A stretch of DNA of 63,526 bases from Acidobacteriota bacterium (GCA_021296515.1 JAGWAH010000012.1:1-63526), one strand, 5' to 3'; numbered from the stretch's first letter, positions 28,066 to 37,157 are shown. Notes: a model not told the origin generated them from the sequence alone. Translations and numbers: made by a program.

Positions 28066-28602
28066 ATGAGACGGGTGCTGAAGAAACAGGAAGGGTTCAC
28101 GTTGATCGAACTGCTGATCGTCGTGGCGATTATCGGGATCATCGCCGCGATCGCCGCGCCGGGGCTGTTGCGGGCGCGGATGGCCGGCAACGAGGCGTCG
28201 GCGATCGGATCGCTGCGGGCGATCAACAGCGCCCAGGCGACCTATGCCGCGAGTTGCGGTAGCGGCTTCTATGCGCCGACCCTGGTCAGCCTGGCGACGC
28301 CGCCGACCGTCGGCGGGGGCGGAGACGGGTTCATCGGCACGGATCTGGGCGCCGATCCGTCGATCAAGAGCAGCTACACGATCACGATGACCGGCGGGAC
28401 CGCAGCGACCGGTGCGCCGGCGTCGTGCAACGGTGTGGCCGCCGGCGGAGTGGTTGCCACCTATTTCGTGGGGGCCAATCCGAATCCGGGGGGGGGAACG
28501 CGCTTCTTCGGGACGAACCAGGGAGCGACCATCTATCAGGCGACGGCCGCCCTGCCCGTGACGCAGACCGGCGCCCCGGCCGGCGGCGCGCCCATACAGT
28601 AG
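28066..28602 (+). CDS. pilA: Type IV major pilin PilA
   Basis: 178 aa. The class IVa leader MRRVLKKQEG is followed by the cleavage site before FTLIELLIVVAIIGIIAAIA, with Glu5 of the mature chain. GGAAGGAG-like bases precede the ATG. Mature pilin would be 168 aa, with Cys64 and Cys121 that could form a disulfide. The C-terminal part is glycine/threonine/alanine-rich with no close family I recognise. It follows pilC and precedes a disulfide-forming enzyme gene. Confidence 0.93.
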   Translation: MRRVLKKQEGFTLIELLIVVAIIGIIAAIAAPGLLRARMAGNEASAIGSLRAINSAQATYAASCGSGFYAPTLVSLATPPTVGGGGDGFIGTDLGADPSIKSSYTITMTGGTAATGAPASCNGVAAGGVVATYFVGANPNPGGGTRFFGTNQGATIYQATAALPVTQTGAPAGGAPIQ

Positions 28603-28609
28603 ATCCGTC

Positions 28610-28638
28610 TTGACGGCGGCGCGAGATGTCATTACAAG
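28610..28638 (+). promoter_or_regulatory. Candidate sigma70 promoter for the VKOR-DsbA gene
   Basis: TTGACG (28610-28615), 17 bases, then TACAAG (28633-28638). It lies just after the pilA stop and would give a separate transcript for the downstream genes. The -10 is only a moderate match. Confidence 0.4.
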
Positions 28639-28660
28639 TGGACGTGACCAGCGCGACCGG

Positions 28661-28692
28661 GTTGGGAGTTTCGCTCGCGCGAACTTCTGCGG
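28661..28692. repeat. Dispersed repeat, second form, copy F (pilA-VKOR gap)
   Basis: The motif GTTGGGAGTTTCGCTCGCGC, continuing GAACTTCTGCGG, matches copies at 38628 and 48931. The core is an inverted repeat of the type GGAGTT...GAACTCC around CGCCGGCG. It lies in an otherwise gene-free gap of 151 bases. Confidence 0.6.
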
Positions 28693-28753
28693 CGCGGATC
28701 CCCGGCGCATCGCCGGAACGGGAACGGGTAACGCGGAAGAGGGTGGAGTGACG

Positions 28754-30019
28754 ATGACCAGACGGACGCGACTGTGGATAACGATACTTGCATGCGCCGG
28801 TCTCCTGGCTGCGGCCGCCTCCACCTACGTGCATGTGCGGATGCTCGGCGACCCGACCTACGCCAGCTTCTGTGACATCAACGCCAGCGTGAGCTGCACG
28901 CAGGTGTACCAGAGCCGCTACGGCAGCGTGCTCGGCGTGCCGGTGGCTCTGGGCGGCGTCATCTGGTTCGCCGCGGTTCTGCTTCTGACGTACGCCGGGG
29001 CGCGGGCGCCCCGCGCAGCGGCCCCGAACGTCAGCGGTTACCTGCTGCTGTGGTCCACCGTCGGCCTCGCGGTCGCGATGTACATGGCCTACGCGTCGTT
29101 CTTCGTGCTCGGGACGATCTGCCTGCTGTGCGTCGTGGTCTACGTGGCTGTCGTCGGGATCTTCATCCTGTCCGGCGGGGAAGAGGCGACGCCGGCCCGG
29201 CACCTTCCGGCCGCGGCGCTGGGCGATCTGCGCGCACTCGCGCGGCAGCCGGTCGGGATGGCGCTGCTGGTGGTCTTCCTGGGCGGCTCTTTCGGCTCGC
29301 TGGGCTGGTTCACCTGGCCGCAGCCGGCTCCGGCGACGGAGGTGGCGGAGGAATCGGCGGCTCCGCCGCCGCCGCCGGTGACCGGCGACCTGCGGAGCGA
29401 GTTCGAGCGCTATTGGGAGGCGGAGCCGCGCGTGGATCTGGCCCTGCCCGCGTCCGCCGACACCGCCGGCGTCGAGGTGATCGTGGTCAAGTTCAACGAC
29501 TACCAGTGTCCGGCGTGCGCCAACGCCCATCGCGTCTACTCTCCGATCTTCGCCAAGTACGCGTCGTCGCACCCCGGCCGGGTGCGGCAGGTGACCCTGG
29601 ACTACCCGCTCGACCCCGCGTGCAACGAGCAGGCGCCGCGGGGCCAGCACCACGGCGCGTGCGCGGGGGCCGTCGCCGTGCGGCTCGCGGCGGGGCTGGG
29701 CGAAGACGTGCGGGTCGAGATGGAGGAATGGTTGTACGCCAACCAACCGGGCCTGGACCGCGAGGCGGTCGTGGAGGCTCTCGCCGACGTGGCGGGAATC
29801 GATAGTGCGCGCTACGACGCGGCCTACGACGAGACGATTCTCGCAGTGCAGGGTGACATCGCACTTGGCAACGACCTGCCGGTGGAGGCTACCCCCACTT
29901 ACGTCATCAACGGCGTCGTCATCAAGGGCACGCTGGCCCCGCGGTACTTCGACGCGGCCATCGCCTACGAGCTGGAGCACGCCGGGGGCGACCAGGGGGA
30001 CCAGGAGTCTGCGCCGTAG
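28754..30019 (+). CDS. VKOR-DsbA fusion, disulfide bond formation protein
   Basis: 421 aa (ATG 28754; a GTG 6 bases earlier is possible). The N-terminal half is a vitamin K epoxide reductase-type membrane domain with Cys40 and Cys48 (loop pair, SFCDINASVSC) and the active-site pair Cys123/Cys126 in TICLLC. After a fifth helix and proline linker, residues about 215-415 are a DsbA-like thioredoxin domain with CPAC at 252-255 and cis-Pro loop VEATPTYVING. Such a fusion oxidises secreted proteins and passes electrons to quinone. Beside pilA, it may serve pilin disulfides. Its last codons lie within a repeat half-site. Confidence 0.9.
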   Translation: MTRRTRLWITILACAGLLAAAASTYVHVRMLGDPTYASFCDINASVSCTQVYQSRYGSVLGVPVALGGVIWFAAVLLLTYAGARAPRAAAPNVSGYLLLWSTVGLAVAMYMAYASFFVLGTICLLCVVVYVAVVGIFILSGGEEATPARHLPAAALGDLRALARQPVGMALLVVFLGGSFGSLGWFTWPQPAPATEVAEESAAPPPPPVTGDLRSEFERYWEAEPRVDLALPASADTAGVEVIVVKFNDYQCPACANAHRVYSPIFAKYASSHPGRVRQVTLDYPLDPACNEQAPRGQHHGACAGAVAVRLAAGLGEDVRVEMEEWLYANQPGLDREAVVEALADVAGIDSARYDAAYDETILAVQGDIALGNDLPVEATPTYVINGVVIKGTLAPRYFDAAIAYELEHAGGDQGDQESAP

Positions 30020-30020
30020 A
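30001..30020 (+). repeat. Half hairpin repeat, copy D, forming the end of VKOR-DsbA
   Basis: The 20 bases CCAGGAGTCTGCGCCGTAGA are one arm of the repeat seen at 13860, 14631 and 16297. They encode the last residues and the TAG stop of the fusion gene. No matching second arm or tail follows, so this looks like a remnant. Confidence 0.6.
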
Positions 30021-30023
30021 ATC

Positions 30024-30989
30024 ATGTCGGCGGTTCGGCTCCGCGAGCTCTCGAAGACCTTCCATACCGGGTTCTGGCGAACCCGGGTTCATCGCGCCCT
30101 CGATGCGGTGTCGCTGGATGTCCCGCGCGGGGCGGTGCTCGGCTACCTGGGACCGAACGGCGCCGGCAAGACGACGACGCTGAGACTGCTGATGCAGCTC
30201 GTGCACCCCACGTCGGGAGGCGCCGAGATCCTGGGCCGGCCGGTCGGCGACGTGGGCGTCCGGCGACGCATCGGGTTCCTGCCCGAGGCGGTGCGGTTCC
30301 ACGACACCTGCACGGCCGAGGAGTTTCTGGAGTACGTGGGGGGATTGTTCGGCTACACGGTCGCGGAGCGCCGCCGGCGCGCGGCACTAGGACTCGACCG
30401 CGTCGGCATCGGAGCCGACCGCCGGCGGCGGCTGCGAACGTACTCTAGGGGCATGTTGCAGCGCGTCGGGATCGCACAGGCCCTGCTCAACGACCCGGAG
30501 GTCGTCTTTCTGGACGAGCCGATGACGGGACTCGATCCGCTCGGGCGCCGTGAGGTGCGGGATCTGGTCCTCGCGCTGCGGGAGGAGGGGCGGACGGTGT
30601 TCTTCAGTTCGCATATCCTGAACGACGCGGAGGCGGTCTGCAGTCATGTCGCCATCCTGAACCGGGGACGATTGGTCGCCTCCGGCCGCGTCGGGGATCT
30701 CGATCTGCGCGTTCGGAGTTGGGAGCTGGTGGCGGCCGGGCCCGGTGAGTCCGTGCAGGCCGTAGGCGGCGCCGCCGCACGGTGGGTCACTCGCATCGCG
30801 GACGGCCGCTATGCGCTTGAACTGCCCGTCGAGCCCTCTCCGGAAGCGCTGGCGGCCGAACTGGCGCAGCGGGGCATCCAGATCGTCTCGCTCCATCCGA
30901 GGCGCGAGACGCTGGAAGACTACTTTCTCAGACGGGTGGCGGAAGCAGCGGCAGCGGCGATCTCGGACGACGAGGCCGAATGCGCGTGA
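30024..30989 (+). CDS. ABC transporter ATP-binding protein (PilH-like position)
   Basis: 321 aa. A typical ABC ATPase: Walker [12 protein letters not shown]-loop region, signature [17 protein letters not shown], Walker [17 protein letters not shown] and the His switch SSHIL. A C-terminal extension of about 80 residues follows. It overlaps the permease gene by 10 bases. In Myxococcus xanthus the pilG-pilH-pilI genes, with an ABC ATPase and membrane protein needed for piliation, also lie between pilA and pilD. By position this is a PilH candidate, but that link is inferred. Confidence 0.9.
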   Translation: MSAVRLRELSKTFHTGFWRTRVHRALDAVSLDVPRGAVLGYLGPNGAGKTTTLRLLMQLVHPTSGGAEILGRPVGDVGVRRRIGFLPEAVRFHDTCTAEEFLEYVGGLFGYTVAERRRRAALGLDRVGIGADRRRRLRTYSRGMLQRVGIAQALLNDPEVVFLDEPMTGLDPLGRREVRDLVLALREEGRTVFFSSHILNDAEAVCSHVAILNRGRLVASGRVGDLDLRVRSWELVAAGPGESVQAVGGAAARWVTRIADGRYALELPVEPSPEALAAELAQRGIQIVSLHPRRETLEDYFLRRVAEAAAAAISDDEAECA

Positions 30990-31789
30990 TTTGCACAATC
31001 GCTCGCCAGGTCCTGCGGGGAGCGGTGCGCAACAGAGTGGTCTACGCAGCGATGCTGCTCGCTGTCGGACTGGCCGTGGCCGCGCCGATGGCCGGCCGGC
31101 TCACCCCGGGCCAGGACGTGAAGGTGGTTAAGGACCTCAGCCTGGCCGCGTGCAACCTCTGCGGTCTCTTCGTGGTCGTATTCCTCGGTATCCGACTCGT
31201 CGCGCGCGAAGTCGAGCAGCGCACCGTGGATACCCTGCTCTCGAAGCCGATTCGGCGCTATGAGTTCGTTCTCGGACAGTACTGCGGACTCGCGGCGACG
31301 CTGGCCCTGGCCCTGACCGTGATGACGATTGCCATGTACGTCGTGCTCGGCGCCGCCGCGTGGTGGCGAGGAGTCCCGGGGCTCGCCTCGGTCGCGCCCG
31401 TACCCGTCGCCGATCCGGCTCTGCTGAAGGCAGTTCTCCTCATCTTCGTGCAGCTTGCGGTCGTCGGGGCCGCGGCCTTATGCCTGTCGACGTTCTCGAG
31501 TCCCGTGCTCGCGGCGGTGTCGACCTGCGGGCTCTATGTCGCCGGCCACTTCGGTGGGGAGCTGCGCAACCTCGACGAGGTCGTCGATTCGCGGTTCGTG
31601 ACGTCGCTCGCCGCCGGGCTGTCCTACGTCCTGCCGGATCTCGCGGCATTCGACGTCAAGGCCGCGGTCGTTCACGGGCAGCCGGTGACGGCCGGCTACA
31701 TGGTGCTGACCGCCGCCTCCGGCGCGGCGTACATCCTGGCGTTCCTGGTTCCGGCGCTGGTGATCTTCACCAGGCGCGACCTGCTGTGA
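30980..31789 (+). CDS. ABC transporter permease (PilI-like position)
   Basis: 269 aa with six predicted membrane segments, of the ABC-2/CcmB-like permease type. REVEQRTVDTLLSKPIRRYE is the usual cytoplasmic coupling stretch, and the C-terminus ends in a helix plus TRRDLL. It pairs with the preceding ATPase by gene overlap. Placed between pilA and pilD, it matches the location of M. xanthus pilI. The transported substrate is unknown. Confidence 0.87.
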   Translation: MRVICTIARQVLRGAVRNRVVYAAMLLAVGLAVAAPMAGRLTPGQDVKVVKDLSLAACNLCGLFVVVFLGIRLVAREVEQRTVDTLLSKPIRRYEFVLGQYCGLAATLALALTVMTIAMYVVLGAAAWWRGVPGLASVAPVPVADPALLKAVLLIFVQLAVVGAAALCLSTFSSPVLAAVSTCGLYVAGHFGGELRNLDEVVDSRFVTSLAAGLSYVLPDLAAFDVKAAVVHGQPVTAGYMVLTAASGAAYILAFLVPALVIFTRRDLL

Positions 31790-32748
31790 GCAGACTGCGC
31801 GGAGGCGCGAGCGTTTTCGAGCGTGGCGGCGCGGGTTCGCCCTTGTGGGGTCGTACCGACGCGGCCGTCGTCGCAACGATCCTGCTCGTCACGTTCGGAG
31901 CCGCGCTGCAGGTGGCGCGCGACCGCGAGACCGTGGACGGTCCGGCCCCGCCTGGCATCCGGTCCGTGCCGCCGGCCGACCTCGTACAGCGGGCCGCGTT
32001 GTCGTTCGAGGCGGTTCTGGCCGATCTCTACTGGATTCGCGCCGTGCAGCACTACGGGCGGACAAGGCTGTCCGGAGGCGGGGCACGCGAATACGCTCTG
32101 CTGCACCCGCTGTTGGACGTTGCGACCACCCTCGACCCGCGGTTCGACGCGGCGTACCGGCTGGGGGCGGTGTTTCTGGCCGAGCCGCCGCCGGGCGGCG
32201 CCGGACGCCCCGATCTGGCCATCGCGCTGCTGCAGAAGGGACTCGCAAGCGTTCCCGATCGCTGGCAGTACCTGCAGGACATCGGCTTCATTCACTACTG
32301 GTGGCTGCGGGACCGCGATGACGCCGCGCGTTGGTTTCAACGCGCGGCGGACGTACCGGGAGCGCCCTGGTGGCTCCGGTTCCTGGCCGCGACCACGATG
32401 ACGGAGGGAGGCGACCGCGCCGGAGCGCGAGCTCTGTGGCGGCTCGTGCGCGACGCCGCGGGGGATTCCTGGATGCGCGAAGAGGCGGCCCGCCGCCTCG
32501 CGCAGATCGAGGCGCTGGACGCGTTGGATCGCTACCAGCGGACCGTCGACCGCTTCCGCGTGCGGACGGGGAGGGCGCCCCGGTCGTGGCAGGACCTCCT
32601 GGCGGCCGGCGATCTGTCCGAAGTTCCGGTGGATCCCACTGGAACGGCCTACGAGTTGACGCCGTTCGGCGCGGTCACGGTGTCTCCGCGGTCGGTGTTG
32701 ACTCCACTGCCCGACAGTGGCGCGCTCCCGGCGCGGCCGGCAGGATGA
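31786..32748 (+). CDS. TPR-like membrane-anchored protein in the pilus cluster
   Basis: 320 aa from a GTG overlapping the permease stop (GTGA). An N-terminal helix (AAVVATILLVTFGAALQVA) is followed by alpha-helical repeats with a TPR flavour: FEAVLADLYWIRAVQHYGRT, DLAIALLQKGLASVPDRWQY, LQDIGFIHYWWLRDRDDAAR. I recognise no enzyme motif. The gene is coupled to the ABC genes and to pilD, and holds the place where an accessory such as M. xanthus PilG would be expected. That identity is a guess. Confidence 0.75.
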   Translation: MSRLRGGASVFERGGAGSPLWGRTDAAVVATILLVTFGAALQVARDRETVDGPAPPGIRSVPPADLVQRAALSFEAVLADLYWIRAVQHYGRTRLSGGGAREYALLHPLLDVATTLDPRFDAAYRLGAVFLAEPPPGGAGRPDLAIALLQKGLASVPDRWQYLQDIGFIHYWWLRDRDDAARWFQRAADVPGAPWWLRFLAATTMTEGGDRAGARALWRLVRDAAGDSWMREEAARRLAQIEALDALDRYQRTVDRFRVRTGRAPRSWQDLLAAGDLSEVPVDPTGTAYELTPFGAVTVSPRSVLTPLPDSGALPARPAG

Positions 32749-33545
32749 CCGATCCGGTGGCCGGGTTGCTCATCGCGTTGTTCGGGCTGGCCGTCGGGAG
32801 CTTCCTCAACGTGTGCATTCACCGGCTGCCGCGCGGAGCGTCGGTGGTCACCCCGCCGTCTCGATGTCCTGCGTGCGGTGTGCCCATTCGCTGGTTCGAC
32901 AACGTTCCCGTACTCGGGTATCTCGTGCTGCGCGGCCGGTGCCGCGCCTGTCACGCGCCGATCGATCCGCTGTATCCGCTCGTCGAGATCGGGACCGCGG
33001 TTCTCTTCCTGGCGCAGCATGAGACCCTCGGGCTCCAGCCGCTGCTGGCGCCGCGCCTGCTGTTCACGGCGGCCATGATCGTCCTGTTCGCCGTGGACCT
33101 CCGGCACCACATGCTGCCGAACGTCATCACGCTGCCGGGCATCGTCATCGGCCTGCTCTGTTCGATCTTCCTGGAGCCCGGCTGGATCGATGCGTTGCTG
33201 GGGACGCTCGGGGGCGGCGGCGCCCTGCTGGCGATCGCGCTGGGCTACTTCCTCGTCCGCGGCCGCGAGGGGTTGGGCCTGGGTGACGTAAAGATGCTCG
33301 CCATGATCGGCGCGTTTCTGGGGTGGCCGCTGGCGTTCGTGACGCTGGCGTGGGCGTCGCTGCTCGGCGCGACCGTCGGCATCGGCATGCTGCGGTTCAA
33401 CGGGTTCGATTGGCGGCATCCCTTGCCGCTGGGGTCTTTCCTGGCGTTTGCGGCGGTGGCCGCGTCACTCGTCGGCGCGCGGTTCCTCGACTGGTACCTC
33501 GGTGCGGCAGGGCGCCTGTTGGGCCGATTGGGCGGCTCCCTGTGA
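32745..33545 (+). CDS. pilD: Type IV prepilin leader peptidase/N-methyltransferase
   Basis: 266 aa. PilD cleaves the prepilin leader after Gly and methylates the new N-terminal residue. The N-terminal zinc-type Cys pairs are in RCPACGVPIRWFDNVPVLGY and GRCRACHAPID. The two catalytic Asp motifs appear as AVDLRHHMLPNVITLPG and the GxGD motif in GLGLGDVKML. Eight membrane segments are expected. It substrates the pilin and three minor prepilins encoded nearby. Confidence 0.95.
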   Translation: MTDPVAGLLIALFGLAVGSFLNVCIHRLPRGASVVTPPSRCPACGVPIRWFDNVPVLGYLVLRGRCRACHAPIDPLYPLVEIGTAVLFLAQHETLGLQPLLAPRLLFTAAMIVLFAVDLRHHMLPNVITLPGIVIGLLCSIFLEPGWIDALLGTLGGGGALLAIALGYFLVRGREGLGLGDVKMLAMIGAFLGWPLAFVTLAWASLLGATVGIGMLRFNGFDWRHPLPLGSFLAFAAVAASLVGARFLDWYLGAAGRLLGRLGGSL

Positions 33546-33725
33546 GGTTCCCGCGCCGGTGCCGGTTCTTGCGCCGCGTGCCTGAGAACGCCCGGTCCGC
33601 GCGCCGCGTTCATATTCTGCGAGGCGCCGTCGCGGTCGAGCGTGCGGAATTCGCCAACTCGGACGCGGGCGCCCCCTGTTTCGCAGGCGGAAGCGGCTGG
33701 CAACCGGTTTGCTTGTCTCCGGGCC

Positions 33726-34271
33726 GTGACCCGATCCGCAGGCTACGCGCTCATCGAGACGCTGGTGGCGGCCGCCATCGTCGTCGCGGTCGCCGCGGGC
33801 GTGGCGCACGTCGCCGTGCTGACCGGCGCGGCGGTCCAGGCGAGCGGCGTGCAGGGCCGGGCGCTGTTCCTGGCGGTGCAGAAGATCGAACAGTTGCAGT
33901 CGCTCGTCTGGACGTTCGATGCCGACCTGCAGCCGGTCTCGGACGAGTCGACCAGCCTGGCGGTCGATCCCCCGGCCCCAGGCGGCCGGGGCCTGCAGGC
34001 GTCCGGCCCGGTCACCGGGCCCGCGGCCGATGGCTACGTGGACTATCTGGACCAGGACGGCCGGTGGCTCGGTACGGGTTCACAGCCGCTGGCCGGCACG
34101 GCGTTCGTGCGCCGCTGGTCGGTGACCCCGCTCGCCGCGCCGGGTTCCGATGCGCTGCTGCTGCAGGTCGTGGTAGTCGCCACCGGCTTGCGAGGGCCGT
34201 CGGCGACCCTCGATCCGCGGCCCAACGATCCGGGCGTGACGTGGCTGGCCGCGGCACGCGTCCGCCGCTGA
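33726..34271 (+). CDS. Minor prepilin, PilV-like
   Basis: 181 aa from GTG 33726, giving a short leader MTRSAG before the cleavage site and a mature start YALIETLVAAAIVVAVAAGV with Glu5. An upstream in-frame GTG at 33642 would give a much longer leader and is less likely. The rest is a variable pilin head. It is followed by two other prepilin-like genes, the common PilV-PilW-PilX order. The 180-base gap after pilD shows no gene I can support. Confidence 0.8.
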   Translation: MTRSAGYALIETLVAAAIVVAVAAGVAHVAVLTGAAVQASGVQGRALFLAVQKIEQLQSLVWTFDADLQPVSDESTSLAVDPPAPGGRGLQASGPVTGPAADGYVDYLDQDGRWLGTGSQPLAGTAFVRRWSVTPLAAPGSDALLLQVVVVATGLRGPSATLDPRPNDPGVTWLAAARVRR

Positions 34272-34280
34272 GATCGGACC

Positions 34281-35285
34281 ATGTTGATCGAGCTGCTCGT
34301 TTCCGTCGGCATCGTTCTGGGGTTGCTGGGGATAGTGTTCGGTCTGGTCGATCCCTCCGGCGGCGCACTGGCCGTGCAGTCGCTGGCGGCGGACGTGCAT
34401 CAACGCCAGCGCACCACGCTGGGGGAGATTCACCGGCATCTTCTCCTCGCCGGGAGCGGTCCGCTGCCCGGGGCGAACGGCGTCATCGGGCACCTGCGTC
34501 CTGCGGTTGCGCCGCGGCTGCGCGGTGCGGCGGCCGATCCGGCTCCCGGTGCGGATCGGGTCTCGGTGCTGTACGGCGTGCCCGGCGCATCGGGCGCCCG
34601 GCTTGGCGCCCCCCTCTCGGGCAGCCCCGCGCGTGTCCGGCTGCTGCCGGTCGCCGGGTGCGCGTTGCCGTGCGGGCTGTCGGACCGGAGCGGCGGCCTG
34701 GCGGTCGTCTACGATGCGACCGGCCGTTCGGACCTGTACCGCGTTACCGATCTCGACGGCGCCGATGCGGATCTGGAGCGCCTCGCGAGCGGGGGCGGCG
34801 TCTATGGCGCCGGTTCGCTGATCGTGCCGGTTCTCGTGCGCGGGTACTACCACGATGCCGGTGCGGAGCAGCTTCGCCTGCACAACGGGGCGGGCAGCGA
34901 TCTGCCGGTCGTCGACGGGGTCGTCGGCTTCGCCGTTCGCTATTTCGGCGTCGCGCATCCGACCCTGCCGCCGCCGGCCGGCCCGGCCGCGGTGACGGCG
35001 CCCTGTCTGGCGGCCGCCGCTGCGGCCGGAGCCCCCGCGTCCGGTATCGGCGTGCTGAGTCCGGCCCTCCTCTCGGACGACGCGTCGTGCGCCGCCGGCG
35101 GCATGCCTTTCGACGTCGATCTGTTCCGTATCCGGCGCGTGCGCGTCGAAGTGACGTTGCGCGTGGCCGACGCGGCCTGGCGGCTCCCGGCAACCGGATC
35201 CCCCTTGATGCCGGTGCGCAACGCCGCCGTCCGCGACGTCGTCGCCAGCGTGGACGTCGCGCCCAGGAGCCTCGCCGGCTGGTAG
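34281..35285 (+). CDS. Minor prepilin, PilW-like, lacking a visible leader
   Basis: 334 aa. It starts MLIELLVSVGIVLGLLGIVF, the hydrophobic pilin helix, but with no Gly cleavage site or charged leader in front, because a stop codon in frame lies 12 bases upstream. Either the leader was lost (sequence error or mutation) or the real start uses another frame. The body has a PilW-like size with four paired Cys (GCALPCG, PCLAAA, ASCAAGG). It sits between the PilV-like and PilX-like genes. Confidence 0.75.
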   Translation: MLIELLVSVGIVLGLLGIVFGLVDPSGGALAVQSLAADVHQRQRTTLGEIHRHLLLAGSGPLPGANGVIGHLRPAVAPRLRGAAADPAPGADRVSVLYGVPGASGARLGAPLSGSPARVRLLPVAGCALPCGLSDRSGGLAVVYDATGRSDLYRVTDLDGADADLERLASGGGVYGAGSLIVPVLVRGYYHDAGAEQLRLHNGAGSDLPVVDGVVGFAVRYFGVAHPTLPPPAGPAAVTAPCLAAAAAAGAPASGIGVLSPALLSDDASCAAGGMPFDVDLFRIRRVRVEVTLRVADAAWRLPATGSPLMPVRNAAVRDVVASVDVAPRSLAGW

Positions 35286-35296
35286 ACGGGCAGGCC

Positions 35297-35953
35297 ATGG
35301 TCGGGGACGTATGCCGCGCCGGCGGAGAACGGGGCATGGCCCTGATCGCAACGTTGATGGCCGCGTTGCTGTTGGTGGCCCTTGCCGGGGTGCTGGCGCC
35401 GCTGTCCATGATCGAGACCGCGGTGGGCGTCAACCACCGCCGCGCCGTGCAGGCGCTGTACGCGGCCGAAGCGGCGCTCGAGCTGGCGGTGGCCGAACTC
35501 GGCTCCCTTCCGAACTGGAGCGCGGCCCTGGACGGCTCCACGCGGTCGGCGTTCTGGGACGCCACTCTCGCTCCGGTCATGCCGGACGGCGCGAGCATCG
35601 ATCTGATCGCGATCTCGGCCGGACTGCGGACCGACGGCGCCGGAGCGACTTCGGCCGGCCGCGGGCTCGACTGGAGGCTGTTCGCGCACGGGCGCCTCGG
35701 CGCCTGGACACCCGTGCCGGCAGGCTACGGTCCATGGCTCGTAGCGGTCTGGATTGCCGACGACGCGGCGGATCCGAACCCCGATTCCGGACTGGACGGC
35801 AACGACTCGATCGTCGCGCACGCAGCGGCGTTCGGGCCGCGCGGCGCACGGCGGGCGGTTCAGGCGACACTCATCCGCCAGGCTGTGACACCGCCGGGGC
35901 CGGCGCCGACGCTAACGCGCGTGAGACTGGCGTCGTGGAGCGTCGTCCGGTGA
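35297..35953 (+). CDS. Minor prepilin, PilX-like
   Basis: 218 aa. The N-terminal MVGDVCRAGGERG precedes MALIATLMAALLLVALAGVL, the PilX-type start (Gly, then Met-Ala-Leu-Ile). AVQALYAAEAALELAVAELG is the typical PilX/SHOCT-like conserved stretch of T4P accessory pilins. It ends the pilus cluster in this window; pilM-Q and pilS-R are not present. Confidence 0.8.
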   Translation: MVGDVCRAGGERGMALIATLMAALLLVALAGVLAPLSMIETAVGVNHRRAVQALYAAEAALELAVAELGSLPNWSAALDGSTRSAFWDATLAPVMPDGASIDLIAISAGLRTDGAGATSAGRGLDWRLFAHGRLGAWTPVPAGYGPWLVAVWIADDAADPNPDSGLDGNDSIVAHAAAFGPRGARRAVQATLIRQAVTPPGPAPTLTRVRLASWSVVR

Positions 35954-35979
35954 AGGAAGGCGGCGATTGTCGGCTCAGC

Positions 35980-37065
35980 TCAGGCGCGCGTGCCGATGGC
36001 GCACAACGAACGGGCGAACTCTTCGTCGGTGACGTCGTTGACGATCCGGGTGGCGCCGATACCGGTCGGCAGCACTACGTGCAGGCGCCCGGCGCGGACC
36101 TTCTTGTCGCGCCGCATCGCCTCGACGAGTGCCTGCGCCGAGAGGTCGCTGACGGACGGCAGCGGTCCGAGACGGGCGACGAGGTCGGCGAGCGCCGACC
36201 GCTCCGCTTCCGCGAACACGCCGCGCCGGACACCGAGATCGGCGACCGCGAGCATGCCGTAGGCGACGGCCTCGCCGTGCCGGAAGCGGCGGTAGCGGGT
36301 GACCGCCTCGATGGCGTGGCCCGCCGTGTGCCCGAAGTTCAGGATGCGGCGCACGCCGCCCTCGCGTTCGTCCTCCGACACGACCCGCGCCTTGATGCGG
36401 CAGGAGTCCGCGATCACCGGGGCCAGCGCCGCCTGATCGCGCCGGACGATGGCGCGCAGGTCGCGACCCACGCGCTCGAACAGGCCGTGGTCGGCGATCA
36501 TCCCGTACTTGACCACTTCGTAGAGTCCGGCCCGGAACTCGCGCCGCGGGAGCGTGCCGAGCACCTCCGGATCGGCGAAGACCGCAAGCGGTTGGTGGAA
36601 CGAGCCGATCAGGTTCTTGCCGAGGGCATGGTTGATGCCGACCTTGCCGCCGATCGAGCTGTCCACCTGCGCGAGCAGCGTGGTCGGGATGTGCACGAGC
36701 CCGACGCCGCGCAGATAGGTCGCCGCGGCGAAGCCGACTACATCCCCGATCACACCGCCCCCGATCGCCACTATGGTGACGCTCCGGTCGGCCGCCATGC
36801 GGATCAGCGCGTCGTAGATCCTGGAGACGGTAAGCGCCGTCTTGGAACGCTCGCCGTCGGGCACGAGGAGGTGCTCCGAACCGCCGAGCGCCCGTGCGAT
36901 GCTCGCGCCGTGCGCCTTCCACACCGTGGGGCTCGAGACGACGACACGCTGCGCGGTCACGCCCGCTTCGGCGAGCAGGACGTCGAGCCGGGCGAGCAGG
37001 CCGGCCTCCACGTGCACGGGGTACGCGCGCGACGTGGTGGCGACCTGGATCACGGTGGGGGACAT
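35980..37065 (-). CDS. aroB: 3-dehydroquinate synthase
   Basis: 361 aa from ATG 37065 (MSPTVIQVATTSRAYPVHVE). It makes 3-dehydroquinate from DAHP using NAD and a metal, the second shikimate step. Diagnostic blocks are PDGERSKTALTVSRIYDALI, AIGGGVIGDVVGFAAATYLR, the substrate loop DSSIGGKVGINHALGKNLIG and the metal site RRILNFGHTAGHAIEAVTRY. The frame is open upstream, but that lead is not conserved. It converges on the pilX-like gene with 26 bases between them. Confidence 0.95.
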   Translation of the reverse strand: MSPTVIQVATTSRAYPVHVEAGLLARLDVLLAEAGVTAQRVVVSSPTVWKAHGASIARALGGSEHLLVPDGERSKTALTVSRIYDALIRMAADRSVTIVAIGGGVIGDVVGFAAATYLRGVGLVHIPTTLLAQVDSSIGGKVGINHALGKNLIGSFHQPLAVFADPEVLGTLPRREFRAGLYEVVKYGMIADHGLFERVGRDLRAIVRRDQAALAPVIADSCRIKARVVSEDEREGGVRRILNFGHTAGHAIEAVTRYRRFRHGEAVAYGMLAVADLGVRRGVFAEAERSALADLVARLGPLPSVSDLSAQALVEAMRRDKKVRAGRLHVVLPTGIGATRIVNDVTDEEFARSLCAIGTRA

Positions 37066-37157
37066 GCGCGCCGGTACAATAGCACCACCCGCGGCCGGGG
37101 CGGGGCGGCGGCGCGCCGCTCGCGCCACTCGAGATCGTACGAACGAGGACGGAGCAG

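Noticed and set aside
33546-33725. c-di-GMP (GEMM) riboswitch before the PilV-like gene
   Set aside because: I looked because such switches control pili in some bacteria, but the conserved GEMM core and tetraloop receptor bases are not there.
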